Of a stretch of 64,000 bases of DNA, positions 10,786-19,735 are shown piece by piece; within the stretch, counting starts at the first letter, position 1; the number at the start of each line of letters is the position of its first letter. This DNA comes from Pseudomonadota bacterium. GTDB lineage: Bacteria > Pseudomonadota > Gammaproteobacteria > UBA5335. The DNA lies in assembly GCA_002862435.1 (NCBI GenBank), contig PKDC01000007.1, forward strand, positions 1 to 64,000, written 5' to 3'. The notes under the pieces were generated by a model, which was given only the letters and a program-made list of their open reading frames with translations, made no database searches and had not been told where the DNA came from. The translations under genes were made by a program, and so were the position numbers.

Positions 10786-11949
10786 ATGTTCAAGATTCAG
10801 ACGCTGAACAATATTTCCCCCCGTGGCCTGAGCCAGTTCGAGGCCGACCGCTACCAGGTCGGCGGCGACGTGGCCGATCCCGATGCCATCCTGGTGCGTT
10901 CCCAGGTCATGCATGACATGAGCTTTGCGGGCTCGCTCAAGGCGGTGGGCCGCGCCGGCGCCGGCGTCAACAACATCCCCATCGCGCGGCTGTCCGCCCT
11001 GGGTGTGCCGGTGTTCAACACCCCGGGCGCCAATGCCAATGCCGTCAAGGAACTGGTGCTGGTGGGCCTGCTGATGGCCTCGCGCAATATTCCCCAGGCG
11101 CTGCGTTTCGTGGATGGCCTGACGGGGGACGATGCCGCCATGCACAAGGCGGTGGAATCAGGCAAGAAACAGTTCGTGGGCACGGAACTGCCGGGGCGGA
11201 CGCTGGGCGTGATTGGTCTGGGTGCCATCGGCGTCAAGGTCGCCAATGCCGCCCATGCCCTGGGGATGCGCGTCATCGGCCTGGATCCCAAGATCACGGT
11301 GGAAAACGCCTGGCAGCTCTCCTCCGGCGTGGGCCAGGCGCGCAGTGTCGAGGAAGTGGTCGCCCAGGCGGATTACCTGACCTTCCACGTGCCGCTGAAT
11401 GACCACACCCGCAATATGCTCAACGCCGAGCGTTTGAAACTGGCCAAGCCCGGTCTGGTGGTGCTGAATTTCTCCCGCGAGGGCGTGGTTGAGTCGGGTC
11501 TGGTGCGTGAAGCGCTGGATGAGGGCAAGCTGGGCGGTTATGTCTGCGATTTCCCGGGCGTCGCGCTGCAGGGCCATCCTCGGGTCATCGCGCTGCCCCA
11601 TCTGGGCGCATCCACCCATGAAGCCGAGGAAAATTGCGCCGTCATGGTGGTGCAGCAGGTGCGGGATTACCTGGAAAACGGCAATATCCGCAACGCGGTG
11701 AATTTTCCCGAAGTGATGCTGCCCCATGCGGAAGGCTATCGGGTGTGTATCGCCAATGCCAATGTGCCCAACATGCTGGGACAGATTTCGTCCACGCTGG
11801 CGGGCTTCAGCCTGAATATTCTCGATATGCTGAACAAATCCAGGGGCGATCTCGCCTACACCGTGGTGGACGTCAACCAGCCCGTGCCCGACACGGCACT
11901 GGCCCGGTTGCGCGCCATTGACGGCGTGCTGGCAGCCCGCGCCGTATGA
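10786..11949 (+). CDS. serA: D-3-phosphoglycerate dehydrogenase
   Basis: 387 residues from ATG 10786, preceded by GAAGG; the longer frame from 10726 only overlaps the serC end. It oxidises 3-phosphoglycerate in the first step of serine synthesis. The D-2-hydroxyacid dehydrogenase domain shows GLGAIGVKVANAAHALGM, catalytic Arg231 (FSREG) and His272 (LPHLGASTHEAEEN). A C-terminal ACT domain (IANANVPNMLGQISSTLAGF) suggests serine feedback. Its stop overlaps the pheA start by 4 bp, tying serine and phenylalanine synthesis into one transcript. Confidence 0.95.
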   Translation: MFKIQTLNNISPRGLSQFEADRYQVGGDVADPDAILVRSQVMHDMSFAGSLKAVGRAGAGVNNIPIARLSALGVPVFNTPGANANAVKELVLVGLLMASRNIPQALRFVDGLTGDDAAMHKAVESGKKQFVGTELPGRTLGVIGLGAIGVKVANAAHALGMRVIGLDPKITVENAWQLSSGVGQARSVEEVVAQADYLTFHVPLNDHTRNMLNAERLKLAKPGLVVLNFSREGVVESGLVREALDEGKLGGYVCDFPGVALQGHPRVIALPHLGASTHEAEENCAVMVVQQVRDYLENGNIRNAVNFPEVMLPHAEGYRVCIANANVPNMLGQISSTLAGFSLNILDMLNKSRGDLAYTVVDVNQPVPDTALARLRAIDGVLAARAV

Positions 11950-13064
11950 CGGAGGAAAACGCCGCGCCCCAGGGGGCGGTGGGGGAAGTGGAGCGGCTGG
12001 CCGCGGTGCGGGCGCGTATCGATGCGCTCGATCTGCAATTGCGGGAGATGCTCAACGAGCGTGCCCGGCTGGCCCAGGAAGTGGGTCATATCAAGGCCGA
12101 ACTGGGCGCAGGCGATTCCTGTTATCGGCCCGCCCGCGAGGCGCAGGTGCTGCGCGCCATCCAGGCCAACAATCCCGGCCCGCTCAGCGATGAGGCCTTG
12201 CTGCGCATCTACCGCGAGATCATCTCGGCCTGCCTGGCACTCGAAAAAACCTTGCGGATAGCCTATCTGGGGCCGGAGGGGACCTACACCCAGGCGGCGG
12301 TCTTCAAGCACTTCGGTCAAGGCGTGCAGACCTCGCCACTGGGCGCCATCGATGAGGTGTTCCGAGAGGTCGAGGCCGGGGGCGCCGATTGTGGTGTGGT
12401 GCCGGTGGAGAATTCGACCGAAGGGGTGGTGACCCACACCCTGGACATGTTCGCCCGTTCCAATCTGCGCATATGCGCGGAAATTGTCCTGCCGGTGCAC
12501 CATTGCCTGCTCGCCCGCGTGACGGCTGTGACGGAGATCACCGAACTGCTTAGCCATGCCCAGTCCCTGGCTCAGTGCCGGGAGTGGCTGGATCGGCATC
12601 TGCCGGGTGTTCCTCGCCGGGCGGTGACCAGCAATGGGGATGCGGCCCGACAAGTCGCCGCCGGAACGGGGATCGCGGCCGTGGCCAGTCGGGAAGCGGC
12701 CCGGCTGTATGGCCTGAATGTTCTGGCTGAGAACATCGAGGATGAGCCGGACAACACCACCCGCTTCCTGGTGATCGCCCGTGATGACGCTGAGGTCTCC
12801 GGGCGCGACAAGACCTCCCTGATGGTGGCGGTGGACAATCGGCCCGGCGCGCTGTTCCGGGTGCTGGAGCCATTTCACCAACATGTGGTGAGCCTGACGC
12901 GCATCGAATCGCGTCCCTCCCGGCGCGGTCCATGGGACTACAACTTCTTTCTGGATCTGGAAGGACACGCGCAGGATCCCGCCGTGGCCGCTGCTCTGGC
13001 CGCGCTCACCGAGCGAGCGGCCTGGGTCAAGCGCTTGGGGTCCTATCCGGTGGCCGTCGGCTGA
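11946..13064 (+). CDS. pheA: Bifunctional chorismate mutase/prephenate dehydratase
   Basis: 372 residues. An N-terminal AroQ chorismate mutase helix bundle occupies about residues 15-100 (RARIDALDLQLREMLNERA). The prephenate dehydratase domain begins IAYLGPEGTYTQAAV and carries the catalytic TRF triad at 272-274 within NTTRFLVI. The C-terminal ACT domain has MVAVDNRPGALFRVLEPF and the ESRP motif for phenylalanine feedback. It catalyses chorismate to prephenate to phenylpyruvate. No leader peptide precedes it, since its ATG overlaps serA (ATGA). Confidence 0.97.
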   Translation: MTEENAAPQGAVGEVERLAAVRARIDALDLQLREMLNERARLAQEVGHIKAELGAGDSCYRPAREAQVLRAIQANNPGPLSDEALLRIYREIISACLALEKTLRIAYLGPEGTYTQAAVFKHFGQGVQTSPLGAIDEVFREVEAGGADCGVVPVENSTEGVVTHTLDMFARSNLRICAEIVLPVHHCLLARVTAVTEITELLSHAQSLAQCREWLDRHLPGVPRRAVTSNGDAARQVAAGTGIAAVASREAARLYGLNVLAENIEDEPDNTTRFLVIARDDAEVSGRDKTSLMVAVDNRPGALFRVLEPFHQHVVSLTRIESRPSRRGPWDYNFFLDLEGHAQDPAVAAALAALTERAAWVKRLGSYPVAVG

Positions 13065-13077
13065 ACGCTGACAGGAT

Positions 13078-14223
13078 ATGAGCGAGGCACAGACATCCAT
13101 GCACCCCGATCCCGATTTCCTGGCGCAAGCCCTACCGGCTGTCCGCGATCTGGCGCCCTACGAGCCGGGCAAGCCGATCGAGGAGCTGGAGCGGGAGCTG
13201 GGGATTGCCAACATCATCAAGCTGGCGTCCAACGAAAGCCCGCTGGGTCCCGCGCCGGGCGTGCGCCGGGTCCTTGAGGCTGAATTGGACCGCTTGGCCC
13301 TGTATCCCGACGGCAGCGGTCATGCCCTGAAGCAGGCGCTGGCCGATCATCTGGATGTGGCGCCGGCCCAGGTGACCCTGGGGAATGGCTCGAACGACTT
13401 GCTCAATCTGGTGGCTCAGGCATTCCTTGCGCCGGGACGCAATGCGGTGATGTCGGCCCATGCCTTCGCCATCTATGCCTTGGCAACGCGCGCGGTGGGG
13501 GCCGAAGCCCGGGTGGCGCCCGCCTTGCCCGCCGATGCCGCGCAGCCCTGCGGACACGATCTGGCAGCCATGGCGGAACGGATGGATGGCAACACAGCCG
13601 TGGTCTTCATCGCCAATCCCAACAACCCCACCGGCACCTGGATCGATCGGGACGCGCTGGAGAACTTCCTGGGCGCCGTGCCACCCCAAGTCGTGGTGGT
13701 GCTGGATGAGGCCTATTTCGAATACGTGCAGCAAGCTGGCTACCCTGACGGTTGCCGGCTGCTGGCGCGCTATCCCAATCTGCTGGTAACCCGCACCTTC
13801 TCGAAGGCCTATGGGCTGGCTGCTCTGCGGGTGGGCTATGCTGTGAGCCATCCCGCCCTGGCTGATCTGCTGAACCGCTTGCGCCAGCCGTTCAATGTCA
13901 ACAGCCTGGGGCTTGCCGCAGCGCGGGCTGCGTTGGCCGATATCGACCATCTGGCTGCGGCGGTGGCCATCAACCGCACCGGCCTAAAGCAACTCTCGAC
14001 GGGGCTTGCGGCGCTTGGCTTGCCGTACATTCCCTCAGTGGGGAATTTCATCACCTTCCGCGTGCCCGATGCGGCCGATCTGAATCAGCGTTTGCTGCAC
14101 TCCGGCATCATCGTGCGCCCGGTGGCTGGCTACGGCCTGCCGGAGTCGCTGCGGGTCAGCGTTGGATTGCCCGAGCACAATGCCCGCTTTCTGGAAACCC
14201 TGGGACGGCTGCTGCAATCATGA
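13078..14223 (+). CDS. hisC: Histidinol-phosphate/aromatic aminotransferase
   Basis: A 381-residue aminotransferase class I/II protein of the HisC family: KLASNESPLGPAPGV, NPNNPTGTW, and the PLP lysine K243 in TRTFSKAYGLAALRVGY. The overlap with tyrA (4 bp) and placement between pheA and tyrA match the hisC2 copy of Pseudomonas and suggest it transaminates phenylpyruvate/4-hydroxyphenylpyruvate (or prephenate) as well as imidazoleacetol phosphate. Whether a second hisC exists in a his operon cannot be seen here. An in-frame ATG at 13099 is an alternative start. Confidence 0.92.
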   Translation: MSEAQTSMHPDPDFLAQALPAVRDLAPYEPGKPIEELERELGIANIIKLASNESPLGPAPGVRRVLEAELDRLALYPDGSGHALKQALADHLDVAPAQVTLGNGSNDLLNLVAQAFLAPGRNAVMSAHAFAIYALATRAVGAEARVAPALPADAAQPCGHDLAAMAERMDGNTAVVFIANPNNPTGTWIDRDALENFLGAVPPQVVVVLDEAYFEYVQQAGYPDGCRLLARYPNLLVTRTFSKAYGLAALRVGYAVSHPALADLLNRLRQPFNVNSLGLAAARAALADIDHLAAAVAINRTGLKQLSTGLAALGLPYIPSVGNFITFRVPDAADLNQRLLHSGIIVRPVAGYGLPESLRVSVGLPEHNARFLETLGRLLQS

Positions 14224-15077
14224 TACGTCGCCTGTGCGTGATCGGGGTGGGTCTCATTGGTGGTTCCCTGGCGTTGGCCCTGCGCCGCGCCGGGCATTGC
14301 GGCCAGATCGTTGGGGCAGGCCGCCACGCGGCCACGCTGGAGCGAGCGCTGGCGCTGGGGGTGATCGATGGCTATGACTTGGACTTGGCTCAGGCCGTAG
14401 CGGGCGCGGACATGGTGGTGCTGGCGGTGCCCATGGGGGCCATGGCAGAGGTCATGGCGGCGATTCGCGATCACTTGGCTTCCGATGCGATTCTGACCGA
14501 TGTGGGCAGTGCCAAGGGCGCCGTCGTGCAGACAGCCCGGGCGGTCTTCGGGGCGCTTCCGCCGACGCTGGTGCCAGGTCATCCCGTGGCCGGAACGGAG
14601 AACAGTGGGGTGGAGGCGGCTTTCCCCGAACTGTTCCAGGGGCGACGGGTCATCCTGACGCCGACGGAGGCGTCCAGTCCGGCCGCCATCGCTGCGGTGC
14701 GCGCCATGTGGGAGGCGGCCGGGGCGGTGGTGGAAGAAATGGATGCCCACACCCATGACCAGATGCTGGCGGCGACCAGCCATTTGCCCCATGTGGTGGC
14801 CTTTGCGCTGATGCATACCCTGGCCCAGATGGACGCCCAATCCGAGGTGCTGCGCTACGCCGCCGGCGGGTTTCGCGATTTCACCCGCATCGCCAGCAGC
14901 GATCCGGTGATGTGGCGGGATATCTGTCTCACCAATGCGCCGGCGCTGCTCGATACCCTGGATCGTTTCCGCGCCGACCTGGATGAGCTGACCCGGGCGA
15001 TTGCCGCCGGCGACGGGGCTCGGCTGGAAACCGTGTTCCGCGAGGCCAAACGGACGCGCGATGCATTCCGACACTGA
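14220..15077 (+). CDS. tyrA: Prephenate/arogenate dehydrogenase
   Basis: A 285-residue NAD(P)-dependent dehydrogenase for tyrosine synthesis. The Rossmann glycines are in VIGVGLIGGSLALAL near the N-terminus. DVGSAKGAV and PGHPVAGTENSG carry the substrate-binding and catalytic histidine region, and SHLPHVVAFAL is typical. It is a monofunctional protein with no fused chorismate mutase or ACT domain. In Pseudomonas the equivalent is fused to aroA; here the two are separate genes 7 bp apart. Confidence 0.95.
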   Translation: MIRRLCVIGVGLIGGSLALALRRAGHCGQIVGAGRHAATLERALALGVIDGYDLDLAQAVAGADMVVLAVPMGAMAEVMAAIRDHLASDAILTDVGSAKGAVVQTARAVFGALPPTLVPGHPVAGTENSGVEAAFPELFQGRRVILTPTEASSPAAIAAVRAMWEAAGAVVEEMDAHTHDQMLAATSHLPHVVAFALMHTLAQMDAQSEVLRYAAGGFRDFTRIASSDPVMWRDICLTNAPALLDTLDRFRADLDELTRAIAAGDGARLETVFREAKRTRDAFRH

Positions 15078-15084
15078 GGCAGCC

Positions 15085-16401
15085 ATGACTGTTGATTACA
15101 TCGCATCCGGCGGCGGTCCTTTGCAGGGTGAGTTTCGGGTGCCCGGAGACAAATCGATTTCCCATCGCGCCATCATCTTTGGCTCACTGGCCGAGGGGAC
15201 GACCGAGGTAAGCGGTTTTCTCGATGGCTTGGATTGCCTGGCCACGCGGGATGCGTTTCGCGCCATGGGCGTGAGCATCGAAGGTCCCGAGGCGGGCCGG
15301 TTGCGCATCCATGGCGTGGGCCTGGCCGGGCTGCAGGCGCCGGACAGGCCCTTGGATCTGGGTAATTCCGGCACCTCCATGCGGCTGCTGGCGGGTTTGC
15401 TGTGCGCGCAGCACTTTGGCACCACACTGGTTGGCGACGCCTCGTTGAGCCGTAGGCCGATGCGCCGGGTCATGGATCCCCTGGCCCGGATGGGCGCGGT
15501 GATCCATGGGACCGATGCCGGCACGCCGCCTCTGTCCATCGTCGGTGGACAGCGCCTGCGGGGCATCCATCACGTCTCGGCGGTGGCCAGCGCCCAGGTC
15601 AAATCGGCATTGCTTTTGGCCGGGTTGTATGCCGAAGGGGAAACCCGCGTAGAGGAGCCCGCGCCGTCCCGGGATCATACCGAGCGCATGCTGGAAAGCC
15701 TGGGCTATCCCTTGCAGCGGGGGCCGTTGAGCGTGAGTCTGCACGGCGGCGGTCGCCTGGCGGCCGGCCCGCTGCAGGTGCCCGCCGATCTATCCTCGGC
15801 AGCGTTTTTCCTGGTCGGCGCCAGCCTGGCCATGGGATCGGAATTGCGATTGCGCGAGGTGGGAATCAATCCGACCCGTACCGGTGTGATCGACATCCTG
15901 CGTGCCATGGGCGCCGACATCACGATCGAACAACCCCGGATGTTTGGGGCCGAACCGGTGGCGGATCTGAGGGTCCGCGCGGCGCCCCTGCATGGTGTGG
16001 TGATTCCCGAGGCGCTGGTGCCGCTGGCGATCGATGAATTTCCGGCGCTGTTCGTGGCCGCCGCCTGCGCCGAGGGGGAAACTCTGTTGACCGGCGCGGC
16101 GGAGTTGCGGGTAAAGGAAAGCGACCGCATCCAAGTCATGGCCGATGGTCTGAACGCGCTGGGCGTGTTTGCCGAGCCGCGGCCGGATGGCCTGCGTATC
16201 CGCGGCGGCGTGATTCAGGGTGGCACGGTGGACAGCCACGGCGATCACCGCATCGCGATGGCCTTTGCCATGGCCGCCCTGCGCGCTCGGGGACCGATCC
16301 GGATCCTCAACTGCGGTAACGTGGAAACCTCCTTCCCCGGCTTTGCCGCCTTGGCAGCGCAGGCCGGGATGCAGCTGAGCATGGTGCCTGGCAATGCATG
16401 A
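15085..16401 (+). CDS. aroA: 3-phosphoshikimate 1-carboxyvinyltransferase (EPSP synthase)
   Basis: 438 residues from ATG 15085; the frame is open upstream only as a shadow of tyrA. It condenses shikimate-3-phosphate with PEP. It shows GEFRVPGDKSISHRAII, the core LGNSGTSMRLLAGLL, LSRRPMRRV, KSALLLAGL and VKESDRI, with GDHRIAMAFA near the C-terminus. The LGNSGTSMR motif with Gly before Thr-Ser, and QVKSALLLAG, are closer to the class II/Gram-positive-like EPSP synthases (LGNSGT) than to the E. coli type (LGNAGT), as in Pseudomonas. It overlaps cmk by 8 bp. Confidence 0.96.
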   Translation: MTVDYIASGGGPLQGEFRVPGDKSISHRAIIFGSLAEGTTEVSGFLDGLDCLATRDAFRAMGVSIEGPEAGRLRIHGVGLAGLQAPDRPLDLGNSGTSMRLLAGLLCAQHFGTTLVGDASLSRRPMRRVMDPLARMGAVIHGTDAGTPPLSIVGGQRLRGIHHVSAVASAQVKSALLLAGLYAEGETRVEEPAPSRDHTERMLESLGYPLQRGPLSVSLHGGGRLAAGPLQVPADLSSAAFFLVGASLAMGSELRLREVGINPTRTGVIDILRAMGADITIEQPRMFGAEPVADLRVRAAPLHGVVIPEALVPLAIDEFPALFVAAACAEGETLLTGAAELRVKESDRIQVMADGLNALGVFAEPRPDGLRIRGGVIQGGTVDSHGDHRIAMAFAMAALRARGPIRILNCGNVETSFPGFAALAAQAGMQLSMVPGNA

Positions 16402-17083
16402 AGCACATGCGGTGCCGGTCATCTGCCTGGATGGCCCCAGCGGCTCGGGCAAGGGCACGGTGGGGCGGATGCTGGCGCGCCGGCTGGGCTGGCATTTTCT
16501 GGATAGCGGCGCCTTGTATCGGTTGGTGGCAGTGGCGGCTCGGCAAGCCGGGATTGACCTGGGAGCAGCAGCGGAGCTGGCCGGATTGGCCTACGCTCTG
16601 GATGTGGCATTTTCGGGAGATGAGCAGGGGCGGGAGCGGATTGAGTTGGGGGGGCGTGAGGTGACGGCGGCGGTGCGCGCCGAAACCACAGGCGCCGACG
16701 CCTCCCGCGTCGCGGCCTACCCGGCTGTGCGTGAGGCGCTCTTGGCGCGCCAGCAGGCCAGTCGACAGGCGCCCGGTTTGGTCGCCGATGGCCGGGACAT
16801 GGGGACCGTGGTTTTCCCCGATGCGCCGCTGAAGATCTTTCTCATTGCCTCGGCGGAAGAACGCGCCCGGCGGCGCCATAAACAGTTGATGGAGCATGGA
16901 ATCGATGCTAGCATTCCCAGCTTGATCAAGGAGATCGAGGGCCGGGATCGCCAAGATCGGGAACGCCGCATCGCGCCCCTGAAGCCGGCGCCGGACGCGC
17001 TGACGATCGATTCCACCGGACGCCTGCCAGAGCACTTATGCCAGGAAATCATTGCCTTGGGCCGGGACCGGAAGCTCTGCTAA
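16394..17083 (+). CDS. cmk: Cytidylate kinase
   Basis: A 229-residue NMP kinase phosphorylating CMP and dCMP. The P-loop GPSGSGKGT is at about 14-22, FLDSGALYR is the nucleotide monophosphate site, VADGRDMGTVVFPDAP is the family signature, and EERARRRHKQL is the lid. It starts inside the aroA end (8-bp overlap) and precedes rpsA by 153 bp; aroA-cmk-rpsA is a widely conserved order. Confidence 0.96.
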   Translation: MHEAHAVPVICLDGPSGSGKGTVGRMLARRLGWHFLDSGALYRLVAVAARQAGIDLGAAAELAGLAYALDVAFSGDEQGRERIELGGREVTAAVRAETTGADASRVAAYPAVREALLARQQASRQAPGLVADGRDMGTVVFPDAPLKIFLIASAEERARRRHKQLMEHGIDASIPSLIKEIEGRDRQDRERRIAPLKPAPDALTIDSTGRLPEHLCQEIIALGRDRKLC

Positions 17084-17123
17084 TCATGATTGCGCATGCC
17101 GTAATGCTGCGTACAAAGGAATT

Positions 17124-17236
17124 CTCCTGCGGGGGAGTAGGTGGCGAGTCTTTGAGGCCTTGCCTGGAAATCAACCTTGTTCCGGTCTATGGCCGGGACC
17201 TTACCGGCCGCAAGGCCGTCAATGTGGCGAGTGTGC
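17124..17236 (+). promoter_or_regulatory. Structured rpsA leader, possible S1 autoregulatory element
   Basis: Three pairings are visible between cmk and rpsA. CTCC/GGAG form a small hairpin (17124-17137). GGCCTTGC (17156-17163) pairs perfectly with GCAAGGCC (17210-17217). GGCCGG (17191-17196) pairs with CCGGCC (17204-17209), stacking directly on that outer stem. The start codon follows 19 nt later and has no GGAGG-like ribosome site (only GCGAG). E. coli rpsA likewise relies on a folded leader without a strong Shine-Dalgarno and is repressed by its own product, so a similar translational control is inferred. Confidence 0.5.
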
Positions 17237-18919
17237 ATGTCTGAAAGTTTTGCCGAACTGTTCGAGGAAAGCCTGCGTGGCCAAACCATGCAGCCCGGGT
17301 CCATCATCATGGGTCGCGTGGTCGGAATTCGCGGCGATAGCGTCATCGTCAACGCCGGGTTCAAATCCGAAGGCGTGATCGATATCCGCCAGTTCTACAA
17401 TGAGAAGGGAGAACTGGAGGTCGCTGTCGGCGATGAGGTCGAAGTTGCCTTGGATGCGGTGGAGGACGGGTTCGGTGCAACCCAGTTGTCCCGCGAAAAA
17501 GCCAAGCGTGCCAAATCCTGGACAGTTCTGGAAAAAGCCTTCGAAGGTGGCGAAGTCATCAAGGGCATCCTCACCGGCAAGGTCAAGGGCGGTTATACCG
17601 TCGACATCGACGAAGTACGCGCCTTCCTGCCCGGTTCGCTGGTGGATGTGCGCCCGGTCCGGGATACCGCCTACCTCGAAGGCAAGGAGCTCGAATTCAA
17701 GGTGATCAAGCTGGATCGCCGCCGCAACAACGTCGTTGTCTCCCGCCGCGCCGTGGTGGAGCAGGAGTACAGCGCCGAACGGGAAGCCTTGCTGGACAAC
17801 CTGCAGGAAGGCAGCGTGGCGCGTGGCGTGGTCAAGAATCTCACCGATTACGGTGCATTCATCGACCTGGGCGGGATCGATGGCCTGCTGCACATCACCG
17901 ACATGGCCTGGAAGCGCGTCAAGCATCCGTCCGAAGTCGTGAATGTGGGTGATGAACTGGACGTCAAGGTGCTCAAGTTCGACCGCGAGCGACGCCGCGT
18001 TTCCCTGGGCCTCAAGCAGCTCGGCGCGGATCCCTGGGAGATGATCGCCCGTCGTTACCCAGCCAGCACCCGTTTGTTTGGCAAGGTCACCAATATCACC
18101 GATTACGGCTGCTTCGTCGAAATCGAGGAAGGCGTGGAAGGTCTCGTCCATGTGTCCGAAATGGACTGGACCAACAAGAACGTCAACCCCAACAAGATGG
18201 TTTCCATCGGGGATGAAGTCGAGGTCATGGTGCTCGAAATTGACGAGCAGCGGCGTCGTATTTCCCTGGGGATGAAGCAGTGCCAGACCAATCCCTGGAA
18301 AGACTTTGCTGAAACCCATAACAAGGGCGATCGCATTTCCGGCACCATCAAGTCCATCACCGACTTTGGCGTTTTTGTCGGACTGGATGGCGGCATTGAT
18401 GGGCTGGTCCATCTGTCGGACATCACTTGGGCGGAAACCAGTGACGATATCGTCCAGCGTTACAAGAAGGGCGATGAAATCGAGGCTGTGGTGTTGCAGG
18501 TCGATCCTGAGCGCGAACGGATTTCACTCGGTATCAAGCAGCTTGAGCAAGATCCTTTTGCGGCCTATCTCGCCAATCATCCCAAGGGCGCCATTGTGAC
18601 CGGTCGAGTCACTGCAGTTGACCAGAAGTCAGCGGTAGTGGAACTTGCCGAAGGTGTCGAAGGCCAGCTGTGGGCTTCGGAACTGGCCCGCGAGCGAGTC
18701 GAAGATGCCCGTACTGTGTTGCGCGTCGATGATTCGGTGGAGGCCAAGATCGTCACCGTTGATCGCAAGAACCGAACCCTGACCTTGTCTGTCAAGGCCA
18801 AGGAATCCCACGAGGAAAAAGAAGCCGTGGAAGACTACGGGCGGACCCCGCAGGCGGGATCCGCCACACTTGGGGATTTGTTGCGCGAGCAGATTTCAGC
18901 TCAGAAAGACGACGATTGA
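17237..18919 (+). CDS. rpsA: 30S ribosomal protein S1
   Basis: 560 residues starting [13 protein letters not shown] at ATG 17237; the ORF open to 17177 has no family support. Six S1/OB-fold repeats follow each other as in E. coli S1. Diagnostic stretches are [60 protein letters not shown] and [20 protein letters not shown]. It binds mRNA leaders and delivers them to the 30S subunit. The C-terminus (about 530-560) is charged and variable, as expected. Confidence 0.98.
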   Translation: MSESFAELFEESLRGQTMQPGSIIMGRVVGIRGDSVIVNAGFKSEGVIDIRQFYNEKGELEVAVGDEVEVALDAVEDGFGATQLSREKAKRAKSWTVLEKAFEGGEVIKGILTGKVKGGYTVDIDEVRAFLPGSLVDVRPVRDTAYLEGKELEFKVIKLDRRRNNVVVSRRAVVEQEYSAEREALLDNLQEGSVARGVVKNLTDYGAFIDLGGIDGLLHITDMAWKRVKHPSEVVNVGDELDVKVLKFDRERRRVSLGLKQLGADPWEMIARRYPASTRLFGKVTNITDYGCFVEIEEGVEGLVHVSEMDWTNKNVNPNKMVSIGDEVEVMVLEIDEQRRRISLGMKQCQTNPWKDFAETHNKGDRISGTIKSITDFGVFVGLDGGIDGLVHLSDITWAETSDDIVQRYKKGDEIEAVVLQVDPERERISLGIKQLEQDPFAAYLANHPKGAIVTGRVTAVDQKSAVVELAEGVEGQLWASELARERVEDARTVLRVDDSVEAKIVTVDRKNRTLTLSVKAKESHEEKEAVEDYGRTPQAGSATLGDLLREQISAQKDDD

Positions 18920-18943
18920 GTCTGTACACGCGTCTGGGATGTC

Positions 18944-18981
18944 GGCGCCTGAGGGATAAACAATCTCCCGCAGGCGCCTTT
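18944..18981 (+). terminator. Hairpin between rpsA and ihfB
   Basis: GGCGCCTG (18944-18951) pairs with CAGGCGCC (18971-18978). The stem continues with GGGA/TCCC after one mismatch around a 9-nt loop, and only TTT follows. It is strong as a hairpin but weak as an intrinsic terminator, so it may attenuate readthrough into ihfB or protect the rpsA 3' end. Confidence 0.5.
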
Positions 18982-19035
18982 GGCCCCCACCGACTCCAAT
19001 ATCTATATGCTCTTGATTTCTGGATTTGAACTGTC

Positions 19036-19329
19036 ATGACCAAGTCGGATCTGATCGAACAAATGGCTAAAAATTCCGCTTTGCCACGAGGCGATGTCGA
19101 ATTGGTTGTCAAAGGGATACTCGACATGATGGGCGCGGCGCTGGCGGAGGGTGACCGGATTGAAATCCGTGGTTTTGGAAGTTTTTCCCTCCATCATCGG
19201 CCCTCGCGTACAGGGCGTAACCCCAAGACGGGTGCTTCCGTCACCTTGCAGGAAAAATTTGTCCCTCATTTCAAGCCGGGCAAGGAATTGCGAGAGCGCG
19301 TAAACGCGGTAAACGGCGACGAACACTGA
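19036..19329 (+). CDS. ihfB: Integration host factor subunit beta
   Basis: 97 residues, the usual length. It starts [11 protein letters not shown] and contains the HU/IHF signature [21 protein letters not shown] with the intercalating proline at 63. The C-terminus [16 protein letters not shown] identifies the beta subunit of IHF rather than HU. With IhfA it bends DNA, including at sigma-54 promoters such as the one proposed at 38.1 kb. It lies 116 bp after rpsA in the usual order. Confidence 0.97.
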   Translation: MTKSDLIEQMAKNSALPRGDVELVVKGILDMMGAALAEGDRIEIRGFGSFSLHHRPSRTGRNPKTGASVTLQEKFVPHFKPGKELRERVNAVNGDEH

Positions 19330-19444
19330 GATTCAACAATACATTGCGGTGCGAATTCAATCGACCCACTGATCTTTCCGGAATTTCCGAAAGTCTTCGG
19401 CCAAATTGAAAATTCACCCAGAATCAACGACAAGGGCAGCCTCC

Positions 19445-19735
19445 ATGCGTTTGATAGGCTTGCTATTATCGCTCATGGTACTGGCGGCATTTGCTGCATT
19501 GGCGTGGCAGAATGCCGCGCCCGTCCAGGTGACCTATCCTGGCGGTAAATTGACATTGCCCCTGGCGGTCTTCTGTGCGGCCGTGCTGATGCTTGGTTGG
19601 CTGCTTGGGGTTACCAGCATGCTGGTCCCCTGGTTGAGACAAGGCTTGCGCGCTCGAAGAATTGAACGGCGTTGCCGTCTGGCTGAGCAGGAAATCACCA
19701 ATCTCCGGGAAATTCCACTGAAAAATGGCCCTTGA
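19445..19735 (+). CDS. lapA: LapA family inner membrane protein (DUF1049)
   Basis: 96 residues from ATG 19445 (a TTG at 19406 is also in frame but adds an unlikely N-terminus). Two hydrophobic helices, LIGLLLSLMVLAAFAALAW and a second around LAVFCAAVLMLGWLLG, are linked by the short periplasmic segment QNAAPVQVTYPGGKLTLPL. A basic, coiled cytoplasmic tail follows. This is the LapA/YciS pattern. It overlaps lapB by 11 bp, as its partner in control of lipopolysaccharide synthesis. Confidence 0.9.
   Translation: MRLIGLLLSLMVLAAFAALAWQNAAPVQVTYPGGKLTLPLAVFCAAVLMLGWLLGVTSMLVPWLRQGLRARRIERRCRLAEQEITNLREIPLKNGP

Noticed and set aside
15001-15084. Longer aroA start within tyrA
   Set aside because: The added residues are a tyrA shadow; the family begins near MTVDYIASGG.
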